Source of the DNA: Paraphysoderma sedebokerense
Taxonomy: Eukaryota > Blastocladiomycota > Physodermatomycetes > Physodermatales > Physodermataceae
NCBI GenBank assembly: GCA_025602915.1
Contig: JAHLJZ010000016.1
Location: 62,001 to 126,000, forward strand
Reading direction: 5' to 3'
Length of the DNA stretch: 64,000 bases
Shown: positions 20,813 to 33,749 of the stretch, piece by piece
How positions within the stretch are numbered: position 1 is the first letter of the stretch
How the letters are laid out: each line of letters opens with the position of its first letter
Notes under the pieces: generated by a model
What the model saw: the letters and a program-made list of their open reading frames with translations, nothing else
The model's database searches: none
What the model was told of the DNA's origin: nothing
Translations under genes and position numbers: made by a program

Positions 20813-23800
20813 TCAATGCAGTATGTCCCTGACTGCATTCTCCAGCACACCGTTCAGCATTTTCAAATTAATCGGCTTCGTCAGATATAATTGACAGCCG
20901 ATCCTCTCACATAACTCCTCGCCTGCTATGGCCAACCCAGATATTGCCACTATATATGCTTTTCGCTCGAGCTGGTGATGCTCTTCAATTTGGCGAATCT
21001 TTTGGATGGCTTCAACTCCGTCCATTCCGGGCCTAGAGCAATTAATGAGCGGGTGAATGAATCATTTTAACCAACGTTAACCAGAGGGATTACAAACATT
21101 TGAATATCCATTAACACAATTCCATGGAGCAGTCGGTCTTCGCGCTCGATGCCCGCCTCGAATTTTTCGACTGCTTCCCGGCCATCAACAGCGACTTCAA
21201 ACGGCCAATTGGTCATCTGAAGAAATTTTTGGAGTAAAGTCCGATTAATTTCGTTATCTGTTATCGGCTGTTAATTATATTAATGCATTTCCGCCAAAAT
21301 ATTGATTATACTCTTACCTTCAGCTATCAGAATTTTGTAATCTTCTTTGAACTGTCTCAGCCGATAAAGCGAAGTGTTGTGATCAACCAATTCTGAATCA
21401 TTACTATCGCAGTCGCTGTCTTCGGTAGTTGAAATCGAGCTGAGCGGAATTCCTGGGTTCACTTCTTTAATTCGATGGCGTGATAGTACAGCATTTTGTT
21501 TGAACTCCACTTCTTTCACGGTTAAGTCTTGAGATGAAATTAAAACAGCGTGCGCATCCCAATCTGTCTTTAAGTGCCCTAAAAATGTCTCCATTATGAT
21601 TGGTTTCTTTATCACTGCTATCCGCCCATTCCAATCAGCGTAGTTCTCCTTCACCACATCGTAAATTGCTTTGTAGCATTTCGAATATAGAGATATAGAG
21701 GTAAGCATAACGATTTTTTTTATCCCTATCTGATCAGCTTTTGCCCATTTCATTGCTTCTTTCAATTGACTTACGTTGGCATCGATTAATAAATAATCAA
21801 ACGCAGAAGAAATTTCGTGAGATATCTGTTTAGACTTCATAATGCATGAGGGAGGCACAGCTTCAGGAGGTATCGGGTCAAATGTCTTTGGATCAAAGAA
21901 CGCAATCGATATTCCATTTTGAAAAAGCCGGCGAACAAGGCCGTCGATAAATAAAGACTCCGATTTGGTCACATCGAAATTGTATGATACACCGGCCACC
22001 TCATACCGATCGCATGTCAAATAATTCTTTACGAATGTAAGAGGCTGAAGTGCAACGAAGCGTTTGTCGTCGAAATATTCAGCAACTGGTTCCTCTTTTG
22101 TCTGCATTTCCCCTGGAGGTAACCACAGTCGGAATCCCACGATTGTGCCTCTGCCTTTCACAGTGTCCAAGAAGATTTCACCTCCAAGCAAGTCCACCCA
22201 ACTTTTGACGATGCTCAGGCCGAGGCCAGTTCCAGCGTACTGTCTTGACAACTGATTATCTTCTTGGGCGTACGGGTCGAAACAATGCTGGGCAAATTCC
22301 GCTGACATTCCAATGCCCGTATCCTTAGGGTATGAGATAAAGAATTAAGAACCGCAATTATGGAATTTATCGTAATTGATAGTTTACCTTGACCGTGAAC
22401 ACACACGGTATCAAATACGGCTCATCAGGATTGGCCTTCTTTAATGTAGCAGCGGGGACAGCAGATAACGGTAAAGGACGAGAAACTTTCAGATGTAGTT
22501 TCTGCTCATTAAAGTGCTCTGTCAGACTTGAAATAAAAAGGATTAACAATTAGATTTGTCTACGTACGACGAAACCCTTCTGTGTGTACTTCACCGCGTT
22601 TCCGACAAGCTGTATATTGAATTTTTCAGCACCTTCGTACAGGAATTTTAATGTAGAACAAGGCTTACGTTAACCAAAGATTGTTTCAAACCATCTACGT
22701 CTCCTTTCACCCAGTACAAGCTAACATCGACCGTGGCCGTGTCCACGACGAAATGTAGGCCTTTCCTGTCGGCCTGCGATTCTACTGTCTCTGCCACCCC
22801 TTGAATAATGGAGCATAGATGGAATGTTGACGGAGGTTTTGCATAGGCTTCCGCGTGCAGGCGAGAATGCTGTAATACATGATTAATGACTGACGACAAG
22901 TTTTCAGCACCTATCAGATGGCCGTTTAATTGTTAGTCGACTAAAGCTGGGACGATATATTCTGCCACATGTTAACGTACAGCTTTCGATGACTGTTATG
23001 AATATCTTTTGATCTGAGGACGGGCTTGTTTCCCGTAGGAGTTCCAAACTGTTTAGGATCCCGTGAAGCGGGGTTCCTTCGGGTCGAATTTGTTGTCAAT
23101 GACGAACTTTTTACAAGAAAAGCAGCGATTGGTTAACGTACTTAGTTCATGAGATATTACGGCGTAAAATGCTTTTTGCCTGTTCGCTGTTTCTTGGGCT
23201 TGATCCAAGGCTGCCTGCAAAACTCTGTTTCGAGAAAGTTGCTGTTGATCAAACACGAGCACGAAACGAAATAATGCAATCGCCAGCAACCTTCCTGGTG
23301 TGTCAATAGTCACTGATATTTCAGCCGATCAAATTCTGAATAACTTACGAATCTAACACAGGATATACTAGATCTGATGTACGAATAGCGAGTGTTGCCC
23401 CCACAGATATGTAAAAGAGATGAGCATAGAATATGGATATAAAGAAAAGTTCGATGGCGGAAAAGTCACCGCCGACTAAAATGTAAGATATTGGCACTGT
23501 CGCACCAAACGAAGTCTGCCCTAGAAATTGAGGGTGAATTTGATAGAAATTAATATTTCTTGTTTGTTTTCACAATATTTACCAGCGAGAAAGAAATTTT
23601 GACATGTCAATGTGGCCAAAAATGGATTTAGCCATAACCTGAATTTAGGAAGGGCTTTAATTCTCCACGAGGTATTTCGAAAAACTATTGTCGACAATGC
23701 AAAAAAAAATATCCTCGAAAGGAACATTTGAAATTGGGGGGCGGCATGTTCTGAATTGCTGAAGTATTGAATCACACTGCAGAATCCGTGCAGCGATATC

Positions 23801-23964
23801 TGAACGAGATCGAGGAGCACGACAAATTTTATTCGGAAAGCGTCGTTTTCATAGAATTGTGACGAGCAAACATCCGGATTCTCAAAAACCCAGTCAGGGG
23901 TAAACGGTGACAAGTTAGATTCAAGATTGTTGAAGATATACTCCACGCTTGGTGTGGACACCAT
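20813..23964 (-). CDS. Membrane hybrid histidine kinase with C-terminal receiver domain
   Basis: About ten exons (23964-23583, 23520-23349 or -23383, 23294-23142, 23076-22981, 22910-22669, 22609-22564, 22518-22388, 22323-21318, 21257-21098, 21032-20813) encode about 860 aa. Several hydrophobic segments form an N-terminal membrane sensor of unknown type. A helix leads to the H box AVISHELRTPLHGIL (phospho-acceptor His), the N box LVGNAVKYTQ, the G1 box DTGIGMS and the G2 box YAGTGLGLSIVKSW. A pseudo-receiver-like stretch follows. The true receiver has ILIAEDNEINRTLLQ, the acceptor Asp in IVLMDIQMPGMDG and Lys in LYLTKPIN. It would sense an unknown cue and pass phosphate to an Hpt protein. The exon 2 to exon 3 junction is ambiguous. 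Confidence 0.82.
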
Positions 23965-24153
23965 TGATATAGTTTTACTAAAGCAAAGAAAGCGAAAATC
24001 GGTATCCGTAAAGTTGCGCAGGCGTCCAACCGTTCAACTACTTAGATGACGTCAGATCCGCCAAAGCTAGTTCTAACTAACAATAGACATAGAATTAACT
24101 TAAACTTCAGCCAGATCGCTGTTTATCCTCCACAAAATACAATATCTAGTCTT

Positions 24154-24438
24154 TCATGAGCAATTCATCTTTAGAACTGAAGTATCTGGCCAGAACAGGG
24201 CAATCTGGTCTGTGGATTTAACACAGATACGAACAAATTTTGGGCCAATTGTAAAGTTGGCTTTCATGGATCCAGAACTCTGGATCATTGGATTCAGTGT
24301 CCAGCGGTTCGGTCCAGGTAAAACAAGTTTTAGTTTGGCATGCACCGAAGTACCGAAGAAAGTGATGGAGGCCCACGGTGTTTCTTTATCAACGTGTATC
24401 CCAATGCCTGTACTTCTGCTTTCACATTGTGTTTCTAC
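24154..24438 (-). CDS. Orphan open frame, possible 3' exon (uncertain)
   Basis: An open frame of about 95 codons runs to a stop at 24154. It reads like a structured protein (STGIGIHVDKETPWASITFF, LPGPNRWTLNPMIQ, FVRICVKSTDQIALFWPD) with alternating hydrophobic residues suggesting beta strands. Upstream, in the same frame and separated by one stop, is an ATG-led stretch. A 33-nt GT-AG interval would join them, but that is shorter than other introns here. I recognise no family. It could be a last exon, a gene fragment or chance. Confidence 0.3.
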   Translation of the reverse strand, partial: VETQCESRSTGIGIHVDKETPWASITFFGTSVHAKLKLVLPGPNRWTLNPMIQSSGSMKANFTIGPKFVRICVKSTDQIALFWPDTSVLKMNCS

Positions 24439-24722
24439 TTAGGCAATAAATCTGCACATTTCATTCATACTTGAACGATCCTCCGTCTTTCGTCTATGTA
24501 TGTTCCGATCACGTGCAAAAGCTCCCTTTGAGGTCATCTTTGAATAAAAGTTCTCTCGACCTACACCATTATAAAGATGTCATAAAAAGGCAATCTGTTT
24601 GATCCAGCCAAATATCGCTCTTATAATTTATAAAGCATGGTTTATTACTTGAGATGATAATTGATATTAATATCCTCCGCACAGACAGACCCCTTGAACA
24701 CCTCTTTCAAGTTCTTTGCCAC

Positions 24723-25415
24723 TCAGAGTACAACCAGCGCAGCTATAGCACCTCCAATTAACGCAATACCGAAGGAAATTTCTGCATTCAACGTAAATTG
24801 ACCAGACTTTTCGTCACGAACCCAGTCACCACCGGCTCCTGCGGATCTACTGCCAGTAGCACCGAAATCTGGCGTGGACTGACCTCTAGGACCTCCAGTC
24901 CAAGTTTTGCTTCCGTTCAAGTCGATACCGACATCGGGATTACCTCCGTGGGCTTTGGCTGCGTCGCAAAAGCTTTTGATGGTATTCAATTGTAGTGTGT
25001 ATTCGTTCCTCATGTTAGGGCAATTGTCATAGCACTGTGCAACCTAGTAGAGAATGGTGCGAATTATGTCCTTAGTACTATAATATTTAGTTTAATGAGA
25101 ACCTACCTCTTTTGCGTTTGCGCAGAGACATTCCCAATAGGGCGCTTGAGATGTAGCGGTCGTCGCTCTCAAACTGGCTTCTAGAGGGTCGCAAAGACTT
25201 TGTTTGCGAAGGGCGGCTCGTTGAACGCAAGCATTGAACACATTAGCTGCGGCACATTGTGCACCAGACACTGGAGTTGGTATTGCCTGTCCTGAGCCTG
25301 GTTGAGGAGGTTCCGTTGTTCGCACAATGGTACCGTCTGGAAGCGTGCTGAAAAATTGAGCGTCAGAGACTGACAGGACGGCAAGAGCTAAAAGTGCAAG
25401 GGCAATCTGTTTCAT
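24723..25415 (-). CDS. Predicted GPI-anchored cysteine-rich secreted protein
   Basis: Two exons (25415-25107 and 25043-24723; GTAGGT...CTAG intron) give 209 aa. The chosen ATG gives a signal peptide (MKQIALALLALAVLSVSDAQ). The body has about eight cysteines in pairs (AQCAAANVFNACVQR, SLCDP, YWECLCANAKE, AQCYDNCPNM, SFCDAAK), then a Gly/Ser/Thr-rich segment and a hydrophobic C-terminal tail (ISFGIALIGGAIAALVVL), as in GPI-anchored proteins. The cysteine spacing resembles small fungal cell-wall GPI proteins but I cannot assign a named family. An upstream ATG at 25505 is in frame but would bury the signal peptide. Confidence 0.65.
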
Positions 25416-25664
25416 TTTCCTTGTCGAGCACCAATTGAATATGTCGGATGACTGATATGAGTTTGAGAATTCCGTCTGTTGTGAGAGCAGAAATGCAAGA
25501 ATCAAACTGTTCCATACACTAGTGGCGTGCTACAATTGTTCAAGTGATCAACGCGACCGTGGCGGCTTTGTCGATGGATGTCGTGCCAGGCCAGTGGTAA
25601 AGAAATTCATCGCGGCTATAAAGTCATTAATATATGATATTTATTAATTTACAAGACAAAATTT

Positions 25665-28600
25665 TTATTGCTGTGTACATGTCTGAGGTTGCTTTCCGTT
25701 TGTTTTTTCTTGTTCTTGAGACCTTGCACGCATCGCGGCCGCTCTTTGCCGTCTTGTTTGAACCTGAGAAGACCGAGTCAGATATCGAGAAGGGAATGTA
25801 TTGGGTGAATTGAAGTTAAAAGTACCTTCTCATCCGCTGCAATTTGAGTGACTTCGTTAGCTTGGGTTGACGGTAAAGAATTTTCCTTTCTGCTAGTTCT
25901 TTCATGTCGTTTAGTTATCTTTGGAACGACAGGGAGTTCCGAAGGTACTTCCTCCATTGCAGAAGACTATCAAAACGTTCCGTTAAAAAACTAAATAATA
26001 TTACCGACAGAGAGGTGGCTATCCATACCTCCTTCAAGGTTTCTTCTTTGGCAAGATTCGCCAATTTGCCCTTCTCCTTTTGCAGTTTGTCCCTTTCGTT
26101 CATCAATCGATTCACCTGGTCTGTAAGTTGACGACATTTGGTCGTTTCTTGATGACACCAAAGGTTAAATTGCGGCTCGACGGTATATTTGCACAACGAG
26201 ACTCATACCATTGTTGCGGACCAAAACCAAAGTCCTATTCTCTTTTCGGAGGTTTTCAATCTCAGCTGCGGACTTTTCCAACTCTCCTCTTAGACCATTT
26301 ATAACTATGCTCTATAGAGATCGTTAAATTGATAACTCGGTTTTGGCAATGGTGCAAATAGGCAATCTTACCTTATTTTCCAACTCCGTTTTCATGCCGG
26401 CCAACTGCCTGGTACACCCTGGGTCGGCCTGCATTTCTGTCAGCTCGGCTTCCAAAGTCTTGATCAAGTTGAGTTTTTCCATTAATTTTTCTCGCGTGTT
26501 CTTTAGCTCGGTATCGAATGAACCAGTTTTCTCCTGCAGTATCTTCACCGTTTCCTGAGATTGTGATAACAATTCGCTTAACTTGTTTTTTTCCGAGCTA
26601 AGCGATCTATTTTCACGTGCCATATTTTGTGTGGCAGTGATCTGTTGTTCCAATAGGTTCTGAGTTTGGTTCAGGCTTTCTTGAGATTCGTTTAGCTGAT
26701 CTTGTAAAGAGTCAATTCGAGACATATAATTTTTGATTGACGTTTCCTGAGCTGCAACTCGTGATCGCAATTCTTCGCGATCCAAATTGCTTGCGCTGAG
26801 ATTATGTCGTAGAGAGGTGACTTGTTCTCTTTGGCGCTCAATAGTGACTGACATTTCAGTCAAATCTCTCTTGAATTTAGAGGAAGCGATTTCTAGATTT
26901 CGAAGTTCTTGCTCTAACTCGAGTTGCTTACCGTTAGCCTGGGAGACCTCAACTTCAAGTTGCTCGTTTCGCTGACACTGAATAGCCAATTGAGATTGAA
27001 GATTCGAGACAGAGCCCTTTTGTTGCTGTAATTCGGTGGCCTTCTCTTCGAGTAGAGTCCGATATTTTTTGATCTGACTGTCAAAAGATGAGGAGTTCTT
27101 GGAATATTCAAGTAATTCGGACTCTTTAACTTCGACCTGCTTTCGAATCTCATTGAGTTCATTCTGTTTCTGTTTGACAGATTCTTCAAGCTCCTGAATC
27201 CGAGCATCTTGACTTTCTATGAATTGCTGTTGCTCGTTGACAATCCTTACCCCATTATCAGTTTGACTCTGCAGCTTTTTAATTTTAGTGAAATATTCCT
27301 CCGTCGTCTTTTGAACTTCTGCCAATTTTGATGTTAAGGTTTCATTCTCTATTTTTAATTTGTGGGAATCTTTTCGATATTCGGACAGCTTAGAATTCAA
27401 TGATTCGATAGTGGCTGCCCTGTCAGCAATAGATGATCTTTCGCTCTCCAGTTCACGCTTTAACAGCTCAATCTCGGATTGCAGGGTCTCAATTTGACTA
27501 GTCAATTCAACATGTTCGACGCCTGATGTTTCCGATTTCGTTCTCAGTTCCCTTATATCTGACTGTAACTCTTCAATATGCTTATCTCTTTCTGCAATAG
27601 TCGATTCCAGTTCCTTAATCAACTGCCTTAATTCGATTATCGCCCTTTCGTCATTATCTGAATTCGATTGAGCAGAAACAAGTTTGAGCGAAAGCTCTTG
27701 TTTTTCTTCCATACTTGCAGCCAACATGCTTTCAAGATTCTGAATTTCCGATAGTGATTGATTCAGACTACCGTCATGTTCGTGCGATTTCCTTCGCTCC
27801 TCATCGAGTTCGGTTTCAAGGCGCCGTATTTGTTCATCTACATTATCGAATCGATTCAATTGTTCCACCAAATTTCGATTTTCCGCCTCCATCTCCTGCA
27901 CTTTATTCTGTAATTCATCTTTAATATTACTCAAATTTTCCACGTTGCTCGTTAGCTCAGTAATTTGAAGTTGAAGATTCTGACATTCTTCTTGCCATTT
28001 AGAGCTGTGAATCTGAATCTCTTGTAGCGAAGAATCATGTGCAGCTCGAAGAGCGTTGTACTCATTCTCCAATACTGTATACTGATCATCAATCTGAGAT
28101 TTCCCTGCCTCCAAATCTGAATACGAGACCGAGAGCGACTCATGTTGAGCACGTAAAAGATCATAACTTTGCAGCTGATCGGAATATTGGTTTTGTAAAA
28201 TTTCCATCTCCTTGGCTCTGGACTCCAATTGTTTTTGAGCATCGTTGAGATCAGACACGAGTCGTCCGCGTTCCTCGACGACATACTGTAGTTCATTCTT
28301 AGATGAGGCTAATTCTGCTTGAAGTAATTGAAGTTCTTCTGATGCTTCCGAAGCAACACCAGGGTTCGAAAATGTAGCTTCCATGCGTGCGATGTCCAAT
28401 TTGAGCGATTCGGTATGTTCTGTCAGCATTATCTTCTCCTCTGTCAACGCCTGTAATTCAGCTTCCAAACGTCTTATCAAATCTAACTGACTATCCATCT
28501 CTTCACTGAATTTCGCATTCTTTTCCTTTTCCACTGACACGATCTGCTCAAGTAACTGAATTTTCGCTTCATGATCTCTCTTTTCGATTTCACATTCTCT

Positions 28601-31600
28601 AAGTTTATTTTCCGTATGAGTCTTCTCTTCTGACAATCTATACGTTTCTCCTTCTAAACTGTCTTGAACTTCTCGCATTCGTTTCAAATCCTGTTGTTGC
28701 TGGGAAATAACGATTTGCAAATTTTGTTCTTGTATTGTGGTGGTTTGGTTCGTCGAGTGAACTTGATTCAGTTTCAGCGACAATTCATCTCGTTCCTTGA
28801 TAGCAGTGGCTTTTTCGTCCTCTAGCTTGATTAACCGAGATTGCAGATCGGTGACCGAAGTTGATTGATCTCGAAGGTCAATCTCACACGAGGCAATTTC
28901 GCTCGAGAGTTTTGCCAAAGCGGATGCCATTTCAGCAGACCGTAGTTCCTCATACTGAAGTTTTGACAATAGGCTGTCTTTGTCGGTTTGCAGATTCTGA
29001 ATTTGATGAACGAGATCGCTATCATTCTCTGTCCGCAATTCACGGTCAGCCAACAACTTCAGTTCTGCATGCGCTTCCTTCAATTGAGAATCCATTTGTT
29101 CGTATTCTACGTGTTTCTGTTCCCATTCAGTACGTAAATACCTAATGTATTTTATGATATCCTTTTCAATGGACTCGCTCGTTTCAACTGAAGAAGAATA
29201 TGTTCTGTGCAACACCCGAAGTGAGTCGATCTCTGCAACAATATTATGTTGCTGAGCATCCCAGGCTTCTTTTTGCTCTTGTAGCTGGTGCATTTCAGCA
29301 ACTGCGGATTCGAGCTCTTGTGACAATGAAGCGATTTGACTTTCTAGAGCACAGTAGTCGGTTCTGAGACAGTTCAGTTGATTGACGAGCTCTTGTTTCT
29401 CGGTCGATATGACGGCGAGGTTGCTGCAATTTTCTTCCAATTTTGTCCTAGCCTCAGACAACTCAATTGATTTGACCTCCAACTCTTCACGATTGTCTGT
29501 CATTGCGCCTTCACTCGCGGCCAATTTTGATTCCAAATCGGATACTGCACTTTCCTTTTGAGCCAATTGCTCGTCTCGCTTTTGCAGATCAGACATTAAC
29601 TCATCCAATTTGTCTTCGGCTCCCTTCAAACTTCCTTCGGCGATTTTGAGTTTATCATTTAAATCCCGCTTCTCAACTTCTAATTGTGTGATCATTGTGA
29701 CGGCTTCGTTGCGGCCACTCAACAACCCCTCACTTTCGTTAGATAGCAATTCAAGCTCGTTTTTCATACGTTCCACAAGTTCTTCGGATTCGGTTCGCGT
29801 TTGCTCAAGTTCAGCTTGAGTTTGCTCTAATCTAGATGACAATTCTTTCGTTGTCTTCGGATGATCTCATGTTCAGTTTCTTTGGAATTACTTTCGCCCC
29901 ATCAAAATACTGTTCAGACAAACCTTATTTCTCTCTACCAAAGCTTCTTGCAATTCCTCCAGGCGATTGAACAATCTTTCATTCTCACCGGTTAGCTTTG
30001 AGACTTCCGAAGTCGAACCTTGTAACTCTGCTTGCAGTTTGGATATTTCCTATGCAATCATATAACTTATTAGTAGCTATAAAATACCATTGAGGAACCG
30101 ACCAGAAATTACCTGGTTTTTTTCTTTATTCAAATGTTCCAAGTCAGTAATGCGTGTTTGCAATGCCTCATTTTCTTGCATTACTTGATGCAGGGTTTCG
30201 TCACGCTGTCTAATAATCGATTCAGTTGTCTAAAGCATAGAACATTAGCCAAGGTTTCTATGGGAAGCCATCCAGAACGCACACTACCTCCAACTCTTCT
30301 TCTTGCGCAGCTTTCAGACACTTGAATTCTACTTCCGAGAATTCGAGTTGTGTCTTTAGTTCTCTGCACTGCATTGAAATCATTTGTCGTTCTCGTTCTG
30401 ATCGGTCTTTCAGCTCGATGATTTGACGGGCAAGTTTCTAAAATGGTTGATGCATAAATTCGGATGTTTCCCGGCCTGAATTACAATTTCACTTACACTT
30501 AAACACGGAATTTCCAGCCCAGCCTTGATACATGCGATATCAATCGATTCTATTGCCCTCATTGTTGATTTCATTTCGTCTATCTGTTCCGCTGCTTCCT
30601 CGAGTTCTTTTTGAATCCCTCCAGCGCCAGCTTCATGCAAGCTTGCTTTCTTTTGAGCCTCCTGCAATTGAGACTCGAGCTCATTATTTTTTTCCTCGCA
30701 GTCTTTCATCACTTTCGTCAGCTCCACGATCTTCCCGCGATATTCTTTTAATTCATTCTCAGAGTCATCCAAGCGGTCCCGATATTGCTCTAAATCTCGG
30801 GTGCGTTCTCGTAGACTGATTTTTTCGGATTCTAGCTCGGTAAGGCGAATGTTTAATGATTGATTGTCCGAGATGAGAGCGTTAATCTTTTCATCCTTTT
30901 CGCTTTCCAAAGTAGTCAATTTATGTTTTAAATCATTTCGTTCTGCAGCAATTTTTTCCGTTGCTGCCTGGGCTTCTTTCAACTCATTTTTGAGCTCACT
31001 TAACTCGACATTGGATGCGTCGTCTTGAGCGGATGTAAATTTGGTAAGCAATTCATGCCTTTCAGATTCTAAAACAGAAATTCGTTCTTTGAATTCGTCA
31101 CGCTCGATAGTCAACTCCGACGCACTTTGTTCAAGAAGAGCATTATTGGACTGAGATTTTTCGAGTTCAGCGACTTTTGCTGCAAGCTCATCTCGTTCAA
31201 GTATGATCTATGAAGAAATTTAATGTGATATCAGGAAAATTTTAGCTATTTCATTCTTACCCTTTCCAAGTCACTTTCGGGGTGGTCAAGCGATGCAGCA
31301 GCCGTCAGTTTCCCTCTCTCATCAGATGTCGGGCACCCACTAGCTGGCTGCTCCAGCTCGACAGGCTCTTGTAATCGAACGCGCTTGCTTCTATGAATGG
31401 CCTCCAATTCAGCTTCTCCAGAATCCTATCACAACTTGTAAGTACTTGTTTTGCGACTGCTTAAGTTTGAGACAACGTACATCCTCGAGTACTGGGTTCG
31501 CAATACCAGGGAACCATGTCATCCGGCGGTCTTTTCTTGAGCGCTACACGGAGCTATGTTAAAATCGAGTTGAAACAACGACATGCCAATAGATACCTTA

Positions 31601-33500
31601 GGCAATGGATTTGGGGGAATGTGTAATGAGTTCGAGTTTAGAATTTTATGCGTCAAGTCATTATATTTCCTTCGCAATTCTGCTTGCTCTTCTTCTTTTT
31701 GTTGTAACTGTGTTGATGATTGTCAGTAATAGTTGGAGTACTTTTATCCTGTAATTGACCAGAGAGCACACATACGATTCCAGTGGTCTCAGAATTTTTG
31801 CTCAAGACCATATCGAGCTGCAATTTTAATTCGTCGATTTCTTTCCTGTATCGTTTCAATAGGGCTTCATCTGTTGTGATCTGACCAGAAGTTAGACGAT
31901 TAACAGCGCGGTGGAGGAAGATCAATGTAATTTACCTCAAATACAGTTGGCTTGTTCTTGACTGTCTTGGCTCGACTAGCGAATTTGAGAGTACTTAATG
32001 TATCGTCTAGATGGTTGGAGGCAGGGGTGATGGTGCAAATAATCGCCGTTCTGGCATTACCACCCAACGAGGGCTGCAGAATACGTGTCAATTTCGAATC
32101 CCGGTACGGGATATGTCGCCTAAAGGAATATGTGTTTCAGGTTTAAAGACGTCTTTACACTTGGAGAAAACAAGGCATACCCGTCGCCTCCTTCGGATAA
32201 TCGCGCTATGACAGTGCCGAGAGTTAACAAGCTTTTGTTGATATGGCCGCCCTCTTTGAGTCTGATCCCTTCTGCACCAGTGAGGCCGACTCTTTCTGAT
32301 CCTGCAAGATCAACCAAATTCTGAAATAAGGAATGAATAAGCTTGAATTCACTACGCCATGGAATAACATCATACAAACAAGTTTGGATGACCGGACTGC
32401 ACCAGAATACGAAGGTCTTTTGCCTCGTTCCGAAGGTTCGTCAAGTTGACGGCTCTCTATATACTATGGAGACAATGTTATTGAAGAATTCAGCATTTTC
32501 GGAGAATTAGACTTACCATAGTCAAAATTGTATGTGAACGACTACTCCTTTCGTTCATGTTGGTTTCTCCAACGTGCCGGTTCTCTGAAACATACAGTAA
32601 ATACCACCAACGGCCACATTCCAAACAGACATAGTTCGAACGTACTTTCTCCATTTTCAATTGCTGTGAAGATATCGTCAATGTCGGTGATTACTAGTTC
32701 GGTGAGATTACCGACGAAAACTCCTCTCTAAGAACGGGGGTTGCTTCAATGCCAGATATTACTAAAGAAAATTCGGAGCAAGATAAAGTACCGTTACGTC
32801 TTCATGAATTTTCAGGTTGAAATTGTCGGGATTGACGAGATCTCGAATGACTTCGTTATAAATTTCGCAATACGATATCCGCAAAAGATACTCGTGTGTT
32901 TCCTGAGAGATCATATTGATGAGTTTTTTCCCAGGATACAATAGTTGTAATCTCTACATACATCTTGACTAATACTATTAAAGATGTCTGAAATTGCCAA
33001 AGGGATAACCCCTGGTTCACGATTACTTCCGTTCATTGTAAATGTTTTCCCAGATGAAGTTTGACCGTAAGCAAAAATCGTTCCTAGCGACAGCGCGACG
33101 TTTTGAATAAACCACAACCTCAAAATATCCATAATATGATAAAAGTATTACCGCTGTATCCCTCGACGGCAGATTTAACAATGTTTTTTGCGATCCCATT
33201 GTAAACTTCTATATTCGTGGAACTCGTATCGAACACTTTATCTATCATCAACAAAGACGGAATCAAAAATAAGTAATTCTAGCGCCTTCGATGTATTAGG
33301 TTGATACATATGATTGTCTTACCGTAGGTGTACACAGCAGGTGAGCTTCCTCTGTCGGATAACGATTGCCTGAGAGTGTGGCCCTCAACCACATCCCATA
33401 TCGATGTTTGCGCCGAATTTTTCTCTCGAGAGTTCAGTGGCCGAACTCTGACGGCGACGGCAACATTTTCCAGTTGCTTCGCTGCGTTTGTTGATAGCAT
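25665..33500 (-). CDS. CENP-E-like kinesin-7 with long coiled coil
   Basis: A multi-exon gene of about 7.8 kb. The motor starts with [18 protein letters not shown]. The P-loop is [11 protein letters not shown] (about 33040-33070), switch I is [11 protein letters not shown], and switch II is [45 protein letters not shown] and [15 protein letters not shown] complete the motor. The neck [19 protein letters not shown] and the later RRMTWFPGI are hallmarks of CENP-E/kinesin-7. The remaining length is almost continuous coiled coil, including one 1,172-codon exon (29842-26324), and ends in a basic tail ([18 protein letters not shown]) with a stop at 25665. CENP-E is a plus-end motor at kinetochores. 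The exact small exons in 31.1-33.2 kb and 29.8-31.2 kb were not all fixed. Confidence 0.85.
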
Positions 33501-33749
33501 TTATCTCTTTGTAATAGATCAAAGCTCCGGTTGCATTCCCTGGAACGAATTCCGAGGTGTTGCATTCGCCCTGCGACCCGAGTTGACGCGTTTGCACGTG
33601 ACTGTTGCTTCCCTGGCAACGGCCTAAACAAGGTGATTCAGATCTCTCGCGAAATTTAATTGAAGCTATTGAAACTCTTTGTTACTTTTGGCCGCATCCA
33701 TTCGGGGTTCTCTTCATTGCATTCAGAGACATCCAAAGCACTTGACATC
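33501..33749. promoter_or_regulatory. Shared divergent promoter, kinesin and midasin
   Basis: Only about 250 bp separate the kinesin ATG (minus, 33500) from the preferred midasin ATG (plus, 33750), so both promoters must lie here or overlap the other transcript. No motif was identified by eye. Confidence 0.5.

Noticed and set aside
26343-29819. Many plus-strand open frames opposite the kinesin coiled coil
   Set aside because: They are antisense shadows of a long Glu/Lys/Gln-rich coding exon and have no motif of their own.
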